64,000 nt of DNA from NCBI RefSeq assembly GCF_910592395.1, contig NC_088317.1:4960001-5024000 (forward strand), written 5' to 3'. The notes under the pieces are model-generated. The model saw nothing but the letters and a program-made list of their open reading frames with translations. It did no database searches and had not been told where the DNA came from. The translations under genes were made by a program, and so were the position numbers. This DNA comes from Lineus longissimus (lineage: Eukaryota > Nemertea > Pilidiophora > Heteronemertea > Lineidae). Of the stretch, positions 35,701-47,700 are shown in pieces. The first letter of the stretch is position 1. Each line of letters begins with the position of its first letter.

Positions 35701-38700
35701 GTGTGCCAATTTCATATACTGACAGCCTTTGTCAGTCCCGAGCGGGTCCTTGATATAGGGGTTCTTTTGTATCAAATTGTGAGTTTAGTCGGTGGAGTAT
35801 TGGCTGGGATATGAGTCCCATCTGACATGCCTAATCCACAAGTCTTAAAAAATTGATAATTTGTGACCCACCACGACAAAATGAGTCGCATGTCGCACAG
35901 ATGATGAGCCTAAAATAACACCAGGAAATGATAGAAGAAATTGATGTTCTCAGATTTCACAAAAGTCAGACAACAGTGAAATGAACAACCAGTCCATCTC
36001 AACCTGTCAAGCTTGGAGCGATATGCGACTCATTTTGTCGTGGTGGGTCACATAAGGAATGGTGGAGATCACCTTGACACAGATTATTACATAATCGGCC
36101 TCCCCTTGCTCTTGCTCATGAAGTGGCATTGATCCTCCACAAAAAGGCCTGAAAGAGAATAACATTTGTGACTCGCTCTCCAAAAACTAGGCGCTTGTCG
36201 TATCTGAACTTGACAGGTTGATACGGACTTGTTGTTCATTTCCCTATTGTAGACCTTTTGTGAAATCTATTACAAACTGATTTGGTCACATTTCACAAAA
36301 GGTCTACAATAGGGAAATGAACAACAAGTCCGTACCAACCTGTCAAGTTCAGATGCGACAAGCGCCTAGTTTTGGTAGAGCGGGTCACATTTTCACAACT
36401 TTTGGTTTGGTGAGATAGCTAGCTGCTTTCAACACTTGTTCTTTGTGACCATTTAGTAACTGATGTCTGACAGATCTGATAAAATGGGAGATATATAGAG
36501 ATTCCCCAGTCTAGACCTGCCATTTGAATATGCCAGGTTCGGTTACAGGAAAATTCGTCCCCGGATAATTCGTCCCAGGAAAATTCGTCCCCGCAAATTC
36601 GTCCCCGGATAATTCGTCCCCAAGGAAAATTCGTCCCCGGAAAATTCGTCCCCGAGGATAATTCGTCCCCGAGGATAGTTCGTCCCCAGAAAATTTGTCC
36701 CCGAGGATAATTCGTCCCTGGAAAGTTTGTCCCCGAGGATAATTCGTCCCCAGTAAATTTTACAAAGTTGAAAGTTTCTGACTTTACTTTCCAAGACTCT
36801 TAAGTCTTGTCGAATGGACTGTAGCAATAATACTACTTTCGATGTTTCTCATTCAGTCTAGCATCGCTCTTTACTACCCTACTAGCTAGTTACCTACCCC
36901 ACTATTTTCATAGGTAGAGGTAGGCAGGCGAAATATTTTATTGAAGAATTTAGAGTTATTCTTTCATTCTGACCAGTAAAAATACTTATTTGTAAAAAAA
37001 TAAATTATTTCGCCTGCCTACCTCTACCTACTATGAAAAGAGTGGAGTAGGTAACTAACTAGTAGGGTAGTAACTAGAGATATAACACTGAATGTGAAAA
37101 GTCGAAAGTAGTAAGTAGTAGTTACTACTAGAAAGTAATGTCAGAAACTTTCAACTTTTGTTTAATTTTCCGGGTACGAATTATCCTCGGGCACGAATTT
37201 CCCAGGGACGAATTATCCTAGGGGACATATTTTCCGGGGACAAATATTCTGGGGACGAAATTTTCCTCAGGGACGAATTTTCCAGGGACGAATTATCCTC
37301 GGGGACGAATTTTCCTCAGGGACAAATTTTCCAGGGACGAATTATCCTCGGGGACAAATTTTCTGGGGACGAATTTTCCTAGGGGACGAATTTTCCGGGG
37401 ACGAGTTTTCCGGGGACGAATTTTCCGGGGACGAATTTTCATATTTTTCCTACGTTTTCTCACTGAGGCTGAAGGGGTTATTGTCGTCCTGGGTGATGCA
37501 CAATATCACCCAGGTTCTATCTGGCGATGCATAACATCACCCTGGGTGACATTGTGCATGCACAACATCACCCAGGGTGATCTTGTGCATTCGTTTCGCG
37601 ATTGGTGACGAGGTTGTCAAATCGTAGCATGGTACTTCTGCTATATACAGTAGACGACCACGCACGGCGAATAAATCCTCGGCACCTTTCTCATGTTTAT
37701 TTGTTAAACGCACATATTTTTGTTTGATTTCCCGTCCTTTGGCAACTAAAGATGCCCTTTCGACTTCGGGAATAGCTGCCAAATGATGTTTCAAGTCGCG
37801 CTGGTGAACCAGATGAACGGCCGCCATTTATTTTTTTTTGGCCGTGAACATTTCTTCCACGTCCGCCGATTCGACAACCCCGTCACCAATAGCGAAACGA
37901 ATGCACAAGATCACCCTGGGTGATGTTGTGCGTGCACAATGTCACCCGGGGTGATGTTATGCATCACCCAGATAGAGGCTGGGTGATATTGTGCATTACC
38001 CAGGACGACAATTACCCTTTTGGCCTCACTGAGCATGTATCGACAATCGCTGCATCAAAATTACATTCTGACATGGTGTATCCTAGCGACCATTGTTTAT
38101 GGTGTTTGATCAGAAAAAAAAATTACCTGAACCCCTAGAGACCATTTTAGTTTTTAAAAATCGAATCATCAACAAAAGTATTCAAAATACCATGAACATT
38201 GGAAGAGATGGACAACTTCAAGTAAATTGCTACAATAAGCTTGTCTGTTGTTACTTTTAGGCCATAGTAAACATACGTTGTCTGTGAAAAGGCCTTTTCA
38301 AAATGGCCGAAATTTATTTTCACAGGATGTTTACTTTGGGTGTGGTTCATATACAGGTGTGTGGGATTGATTGAAAATATGATTTAGAATATTTTTATTT
38401 GCATTATATATGAGACATTCATCCCTGTAACAGAAACTTTATTAGTGCAATGCAGCGGGCCTGCTGTGGTATGGCCTGCGTAAAGAATGACTTGAAACAA
38501 CCCACATTCATCAAGTTTATTGATTGATTGTATTGATTGCTCCCTGGTTACAGCTTGGTCAACAGTTTTCCAATTGTGATGTACATGTAATTGGTTCAAT
38601 GGTTTAGTCATAGCAGGATACTGGCTGTCATGTTTTATGAGGGGGAAAGGGGGGTACCTCACCTGATGTCCTGTTCTAAAAAGACCCCTTCCCAAATTTT

Positions 38701-41700
38701 GACAGGCAATTTTTGTCCCTCCCAAATATTCACGAGTCCCGCTAGAATAAAGGTAATTAATCTCGAAAATCATTCCCGTTTTTTGGTCTGTCTTGGTGTC
38801 CCGAAAAAAAATACCATTCCCCCTTCTTTTAGTTCATAAAAGCTAGCTCATACAATATTCAAACGTCTTCACTGATTTTGATGAGATGATGCGTTGTTAC
38901 GTAAAATAGAATCCCCTAAGCGCGCAGTTGTGCCAGCTGAGTCACATGTTGACACGACTAATCTGGGACCTTTTAAAAATGAATAGGCTGGAATGAGGGC
39001 AATCCCATTGCCATTGATTATTACATAATCAGCCTGCTCCCCTGTGCTCTCGCTCACGAAATATTGACTTGTGACATAATGGCCAACTTATTGCAATGAT
39101 TTGAAATCAATCATTTGCAACAGCGCATGAGTCACGAAAGGGCAGCCTATAAAATCGACAGCAGGGACATCCTTGTCCAAAACATGCTTTGCTGACATTG
39201 GGTTTGACACTGATTGTAGGTCGCTGTGATCTCCCATTCTTGTCACAGGTGCTCGGGATGATCACCGCTAACGAGCGATTATTGTCAACTGCGATTGAGA
39301 TCACCGGTGCCTGTGTTTTTAGTCCCTTGTTCATGGTGTGCCATCGACAGAAGACTCAACTATCATGTGATGTCCATCAGTCCAAATTTGAAGGTCAATA
39401 TTTTTCAAGCTAGCTGTATGCTCCTGATATAGTTGAGGCAAGGCGTGAAGGACAGATACACTGTTTAGACGTTCTTAAGAACACATGCTGGCCTACATGT
39501 AGAATTCAAGGTCAACAAGTGAATTGAAAGGTATATTGAAATCTTCATATCGAGTAGCAGGACCTCCTTTTCAGGCTGTGTTTGCCTAAAGCAGGCCAAG
39601 CATTTCTTTGGAAAGTTGTCCCTGTTCAGTTGTGTTCGAATCGATCGGCAAATATGCTCAAGGTCGTATTTGCAGAAGGTGGGGCAGGCTTCTCTCCCCC
39701 AAGATTGACTATGAATTCCTGGCGGGCCTCTCCCCCCAAGATCATGATAACTATGAAGACCTGCATCACATCTCTAACCAAAGATTGACTATGAATTCCT
39801 GGCTGGCCTGTCCCCCAAGATCATAATAACTATGAAGACCTGCATCACATCTCTAACCAAAGATTGACTATGAATTTTTACCATCTTATGTAATTTCAAA
39901 ATCTTCTATCAATAAAACGGTCTAGACTCTCTGCCATGGAGGTCAATGCAAACAGGGGCGGAAACGGCCTTGTCAGTTATCAGAGTTTCGTAATGCGTGA
40001 GGAGATTGCGGCAATGGATGGGGACAAAATTTACAATAATGAGGCTTATCAGTGCAATCTCAAATCATAGGTCATAATATTTTGAAATCAGTCACTCGAA
40101 ACTGTTCTTATCATTTTCAGCTTCATGTGCAGTGGATGGGAACAAACTTGACAGTACGGATGCCTAACAACTGCAACCGTTCCACAATATTCAAATTTTC
40201 CGTCATAACATTTTGAAATCGCTCAAAATTATTCTTATCATTTTCAGCTTTCACCGGCTTTGAGACCAACAACAAATATGAAATTAAGAATTCGATGGGA
40301 CAGCGGGTCTATTTCGCAGCTGAAGGTGAGTGTAGTGCGGGAGAGGATATTCTGGGGGGGGGGGGGAGGTGTTCTCGTCAACCCTGAGAGTCTGGACGTT
40401 AAGCGAGGGGGAGAGGATGACAGAAAAGTCTCCCGCTGTAAAGCATTGACCATAGGCACCACCATTTTGGCTAGAACTTGAAATCTTAAAGCTATCAGAC
40501 CTCTTTCAAAACAAAGTGAATGCCCACTTCAAGGGTGGGAGTTAGTTCTTTGCTTTCCAGGGATCAGACTCCATGCAAGCCTTGAAAATGTTCCAACTCA
40601 TCCAATTGGCCACAGTTCACTGTTTGGGGTACTTGTTTGACTGGAGACTTTGGCCAATTATTCAGTACCCCACATATGTATCGGTTCTAATCTTTCCATC
40701 AATTTTCAATAGAGCAGATCCACGAGTGTGTCTGTGATATTTTTGTATGCACTTCTCCAGCATGTCTAATGTATTCACTTTGATCCCAGACACTGAATGT
40801 TGTACAAGGAACTGCTGTGGCCCTGGACGACCGTTTGACATGAAAATTATGGACAACTCGGGCCGGGAAGTCGTCCATCTCAAGCGTCCACTCCGCTGCA
40901 GCACATGCTGGTGTCCGTGTTGTCTCCAGGTAGTAACCGTTGCCATAGAAACAATAGGTTGCTATAGCGATTGCTGGTTGCTGTGGTAACAGCTAGGTAT
41001 CATAGCAACCGTCGAGCTGCGCGTAGCAACAGTGTGGAGATCCAGCCTGGCTTTGTTTATGGTGCATTTCTATCCTTTCGAAAATGTCTCAGAAGGCGTG
41101 GACCATTCTATAGCACTGATTTGCGTTGTTTATGTCAGTTTGTGTTTTTCATTTTCAAAAGACAAAAATTCGGGAAAGTATGAGAAAGAGTTAATTTTGA
41201 CCTTTGCCACTCGCCTTCTGAATCAGTTTGGTCTATCATCCATTTCATGAAAAAATGGAACTCAGAATTTTCACACAGAATACAAAGCAGTTGTTTCATC
41301 TGAAACTTAAAAGTCTGAATTTTCTAAAAGTATTCACTTTGACAGAATCTGACTAGAAATCAACAAGAGTGAGTCTTCTGAAGCAAAATCCTGGCAAATT
41401 TTTCCAGCCATTTTATGTTGGAAACATCTGGGAATATAACTGAAGAAAATGTCTGGGAAGATTTGCTGGTATTTTGCTTTAGAAGACTATTTCCTTGTGA
41501 TTTCTAGTCCGATTTTGTAAAAGTGTTAATTTCTAGGCAGCTCAGACTTCGAAGTTTTAGTTGAAATATAAAATTCTGTTCATCATTTTTAAACTGCTTC
41601 GTTTTCTGTTCTGCAGTGCCAAGTTTTCATGAAATGGGCTCAAGCGTGGTAGACAAAAAACGATTTTGTATGAACAGTATTGAATAGCTCTAGATATTCT

Positions 41701-44700
41701 TGCTAATAACAGCTTACAATAATCTTTTATTGCAGCTTAAAAATAACAAATAGATATTTTTAATCTGTGAAATATTATACCGCGGGATATTCCTCATTGT
41801 GAGGTATGTGGTACAATTAATAGCTCCTACCATGTCGAAAACAGCTCATTGTACACGTTAATGTACACCAAGGCAATGATTGTAATGGGGTAATAATTGT
41901 ATCACATTACCTTACCTATATGAAATTCTTCCAGGAGGACGCACCCCATAAAACAGTAGAGTTTCCATTGAATTTGACATCGTAATCAGAGCATCTCTCG
42001 AACAAAAAAGCAAAATATTGTCATTACCAATGATGTCCTCAGTTGAGGGATTCTTATGAATTTAAGGGCTGACCAAAGGTACCAACATTATGGCTAGAAC
42101 TTGAAATCCTAGAGCAGTAAGAACACCGTGAAAGTGAAGTGAATGGCAATTTTAAACCTAGGAGGCTTTTCTCTGGAAAACAAAGAACAGACTCCCAATC
42201 TTGAAATTGGCTTTCACTTCATTTTGAAAGAATTTTAATTGCTTTAGGATTGCAAGTTCTGGCCAACATGGTGGTGGTGGATATGGCCAAGACTTGAATT
42301 CATAAGATAGGTCAGCTCATGTGGCTCAGGGCGATTTTAGTGTTGGGCATGGAGATACTGCTTATGGAATCCTAGCCTTTATCATGTTTATGTGATTACC
42401 CAAACAAACATTTTTGAAATATTAGACCCATCTCTAAAATGTCATCAATGACTCACATGAACACATCTTGTGTTTGAAGTTCTGGTTTCATGGCCTATTT
42501 TATCTTGTGGACATGAAAAATCAACATTCGCCTGTCTGCTAGTGCTATCAGCACAATTCATTCGTCCCACACCTTTGTGGACAAACTTTATTTGTTTTAG
42601 TTCCAGTTGTGGATTTTTTTTTCAACATCACTATGCATTGCCAAAAAAAAGAAGATTTCAGATGATAATTTAAGGCCGAAGGAGTTTTGCAAAGTCCTAA
42701 ATATAAAATGGAAACTTTTGTTGTCTATGAATATTTTCAGTTGAACACTGTTCCAGTTAAACAGGAGACCAGGGCTAGATAAAAATACAAAGTCGGATTA
42801 TAGCTTCTGCTGTTGTTGATATCAGACTGTAAACCCAAAACTTCAACTTTTGGACTTCATGTTTAGTATATCATCAACTGGAAATTGAATATCTTACCCC
42901 AACAAGTCCAGTCCCCATCCCCTCAGGCAGTAAGAGATCATAGGAGGGACGTTGTGATCGCAGAACTTCGTGTGTCAGGGTTGGAATTGAACCCCAGACC
43001 TTGCTCCTTTGACGTGACCAGCCCTCATGATGATTTGAGAAAAGTCCGACCCTCTTTTCACAACTTTGACCCAAAACATGACCCTTTCTTTCATAATTTT
43101 ATCCTTAATTCCAGAATCAGATTAGTGCATTGTAAATAATCTATTCAGGGTGATCGCACATCACGTGTCCCATCGAATTTATCCATTTGTTTTGATTATT
43201 TCTTCCACCAGACAATGACTGTTGCACCCGACAGTGCTGCGGCCCCTCCCGTCCCTTCGGTATGAAAATCATGGACAACACCAATCGGGAAGTTGTGCAC
43301 TTGCAGCGCCCCCTACGCTGCACCACCTGCTGGTGTCCATGTTGTTTACAGGTAGACGCCCAACTCTCAGCATGGTTTTATGTCTTTTCCATGTCTTGTC
43401 CAATCTAATGCAAGTATCAATTCGTTTCTTGTACCCCCCCTCCTCAAGGGTTGTTAAGCTATCACCACTAATCTTTGCCGATGCTTGAGTAGTATTTATT
43501 TTTCCTTTAGTGAAAATTTGGCGAAGCTGGAAAGAATAAGGATGCTAATGTGTCGATGTCTTGTCGAACATACAGCCTTACCCAGTAAAATTAGTTCGGT
43601 TACTTTATATGACGGTGATAACTGATATATTGTTGATGGTGATGTCTTGATGAAAGAAAAAGTAGCATTGGTGAAAAAAGGGTGATGCTTGAGCCTTAAG
43701 ATGTCGTTATAGGGTGATAAGGTGTCGTACCCTTGAGGAGGGGGGGGTACAAGACACGAATTGATACTTGCATAATCTACCTATAGTGCTGGGTTTACAT
43801 AGTGCCCGGTCGCTCAAAAGCACATAAGTCACGTTGTCTTTAACGGTTACATTTCAAAAGTGTCCTTAAGGACGTCATCTCTTTCTGTTTAAAGGGAACT
43901 GACACCTGCCAGCGGTTTAGCCAATTTTTCGACTTTCACCGCCCGAGAAAGTCAAACATCCGACTTCCTGTTCGAGTTCAGATTTGTAGCTCGAGCCCGA
44001 GCATGCGCAGTTCAATTTGTTATTGAAAATATTTGACTCGCTCTACCAAAACTAGGCGCTTGTCGCATCTGAACTCGACAGGTTGATACGGACTTGTTGT
44101 TCATTTCCCTATTGTAGACCTTTTGTGAAATCTATTACAAACTGATTTGGTCACATTTCACAAATGGTCTACAATAGGGAAATGAACAACAAGTCCGTAT
44201 CAACCTGTCAAGTTCAGATGCGACAAGCGCCTAGTTTTGGTAGAGCGGGTCACATATTGAGAATCATGTCGAAAGTTCGCGTAATGGGGCGACCAAAAAA
44301 GGTCTCAAAAGCCGATCAGCGGCTGTGGATTTCGCATAAGACGCTGGCGATATGGAAAGTAATACAGAAGGAGTTGAATTTGAAGACAAATGATGAAGTT
44401 GCCCAAGGCCTCGTGCTTTTGACATCTGTCAAACAGCCATGAGTCATGCGATCTTTCATTCATGAGTTTTCGTAGTAAATTCCATAGCAGTGATGTCGCT
44501 CAATGATTGACAGCTAGGCGCCATGTTTCATTCATGCCTCGTTCTGATCAATCGATACGTGGGAAATGAAAACGAGGTCATACGAAGTGGCGGGCCGGTG
44601 TCAGTTCCCTTTAACCAATTAACATTTTCACATAAGATTTAACAATTCTGTTGACGTCGTTTTGAACAGCCGAGCTCAGCTCCGTGTCACTGTCTCAAGC

Positions 44701-47700
44701 ATGTTCGCTAATTGACTTCGAAGATTGAAAATTTGGCATGAAATGACACAAGATGAAAATGACCCGCCAATGACATCGTGAATTATGTCATAGCTGCTTA
44801 TGGAAATGACTTGTTTGTTCGTAAAGTGACATCGTGCACTTGACATTTCGAACTCTATGTCAACCCAGCCTGATAAAATGTTCATCTTCTGATTTCTTTC
44901 TATCTTGTCCTATTTCGTTCCCTAATCTGTTGTGACATTTTCATTGTGTTCAACTCAAACTAGAACTATAAACAATCTAGTCTTTGCATGCGTTTTATCT
45001 TGGTGTATTTCGCGAATAACCTCAATTCGCGAAAATAAAAATTGGCAAAATCTTTTTTGATTTGAAAAATCATCATGACTTCCTTAACCCAACAAAAAAT
45101 AATTCTCTCACAAATGTAATCTTGTGCAATGACTACTTCTTTGTCTTCTCGATCCCTTCCTTCGTCTTTTTCAGTCTAAAGTTCATATCTGTCTTGTCCT
45201 TGTAAAATGGACAAAATGGCCAGACATTATGTTGACAAATCATCCCTAAAAATTCTTTAAATGAATGTTGTCCTCTTCATTGCTCAGCTGGGTAAATGAT
45301 AAAACAGGCATTGAAGATTGCCTTTGATCACCCTGGAGAATCAGGTCCCAGCAGACCGAGAATCGGATCTTGATCTTGGGTATTCAAGGCAGGCCCTCCA
45401 ACTTACGGAGCAGCCAGTCCTAATGGTGCCTGGAAGGGAAGGCATGGGAAAATGTGTGCATCACAAGGCTCCAGCGACACAGATTTTTCAACATCTTTGA
45501 AAAACTTCCTCCTTTCCCAAGTCGAGCCAACTCGGCATGTTGGAAGGCCTGCCTGATTCTCGGCAAGCTGGGGAACGGATTCTCCAGGGTGAAGATGCCT
45601 TTTACTTCAAATTCTCATAACATAAGCAGCTTTATTTGCAATTCTGATATGCATCGCTTATAGCTTTCATAACACGTTTTATCTAATCCTTGTATCGTGT
45701 ATAATTGACATGTTTTGTACATAATTCGATAGATAGCAATTAATCCTTAATAATGAAACAAATCCTCACCAGGTTAAATAAATCTCAATTTATTTCTGTT
45801 TACAAAACATTCATGTATCCGATTGTGCCTGTGTTATATTCCAGATCAGGATACTTCTTACAAGGAAAAAACCCAGGTGTTTTTCCAATCTTTGGAGAGA
45901 AAAAACTTGGAACAGTGTTTTCAGTCTTTGTACAGTGCCCTAGCTAATATAAGCTTACGAGGCACTTGATATAGAATATCTTAACTTGATACAGTTAATT
46001 CCCACTTGAAAACTGAACGTAACTTTGACTTTATTGGTGGTTAAGATGTGGTTAATGTCCTTCTTGATAATACACAATTTTGTAGACACAACTTTACGAA
46101 AGATTTTCTGATAGGTAATGTCGATAACTTGACTTAGATTGTTGGTTGATATGTAATGTCGATAACTTGACTTAGATTTTTGGTTGATATGTAATGTCGA
46201 TAACTTGACTTAGATTGTTGGTTGATATGTAATGTCGATAATTTGACTTAGATTGTTGGTTTTGAGAATATGAGTTTGGATACAAATTGAATGCGCTGTA
46301 CCAGCAGAGCAAACAACTCATCCTCAAATTTCCTTATAGGGGGACTGAAGGCAGAGTCTAGGGGGTCAAAACTGGAAGTATTCAGGTTACACAGTCATAA
46401 AACTGGGTTGCGTTTCAATTCATTCAGGCATGATTACATATATATTCATCATACAAGCCTGAATACTTTCCATGTACTGTTAGACAGGAGGGACACCTAT
46501 TGGTGACATTTGTAACTTCATCTGACCTCAGTTCGTGCCTATAGTCTCTCTCAAAAGGGGACTATAGGCAGGACCAAGGTGGTTAAATTGGCCATCTTCG
46601 GGTGATTAATATACACAGTTTGGGCACTGGGTCATGTTTGATTCAGCACTAAGTATGCTCCTCCTACAAGCGTGAATAGTTTCCTCGCTCTGTGAGATAG
46701 GAAAGGCCCCTATTGGCGACTTTGTCTAACTTTATCTTGCCTACCTAGATGCTGCCTATAGTCCCCCTTTGAATGTGTAAAATCTAAATTCGTTTCTTTT
46801 CCGTTTTAGAAAGTTGAAGTTAGCGCCCCGCCTGGTAATGTCATCGGCTATGTGAAGCAAGCGTGGAGTGTATGCGTGCCGAAATTTAAGATCCAGAATG
46901 CCCAAGAGGAGACCGTGTTAACAATAGAAGGGCCTTGCTTTACGTGTAGTATCTGTGGAGATGTCGAATTTCAGGTTAGTAACCATAGCAACAGAAATCT
47001 GTTAAAGGGACTTTTGGTCAAGCGATGCCATTCGATGAAATCGTAATTGTCTGCTATCCCCAGTGGTAGTATCAGCCTTACTATTAAACTGTAGAACGGA
47101 AATTTTTCGATAATCGCAAACGATGGATATATTTGAGGCAGTATACTTTCACAGGTCAAGGCAATATTTCATCGAAATAAAATTTGTCGATTTCAAAGTG
47201 CTCTTATAGTGAATATGTGTTGTCCTGTCAACTGCATTCACTAAGAGTGATAAACCTTATGCCGAGACTGCTGACATAGGACAGGAAAATTTAGTGTAGT
47301 AGAGCATGTTCCAAAAAATTCCAGTGCTGCGTCATCCTTTCGTGAAAATTCTTGTAAGCGATCAAATGTCTGAATGACAGTTTTTTTCAGTTCAACCCAC
47401 GTGTAATTAATGACTGTTCGTTATCATAGCTGCTCATTACCATTGCGTGGAAGACTCTCAGAAGACGAAAAGGGCTCCATAATAAATGAACTTTTATTTA
47501 TCAAACTTCTCTCATTCCAACGTCTGTAGTTGTGTAGTACATAGCTGATAGTTTAAAAACGTCACTTGAAAGCTTACAGTCCTAATCACAAATGACATCC
47601 ATCCTGCTTTGCGTCATTGATGCGCAACATATGTGACCCACCACGGCGAAATGAGTCGCATGTCGCACAGAAGATGAGCCTAAAATGACACCTGGACATA

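Larger units (their letters stand above)
43888..44614. mobile_element. TIR element with TTAA flanks, nested hairpin and small ORF
   Basis: TTAA at 43889 and 44611 flank the ends AGGGAACTGACACC and GGTGTCAGTTCCCT. Inside lie the hairpin 44034-44253 (a later insertion) and a 58-codon ORF. TTAA duplication suits piggyBac-type elements, but the ends lack the usual CCC start, so class is uncertain. Confidence 0.7.
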
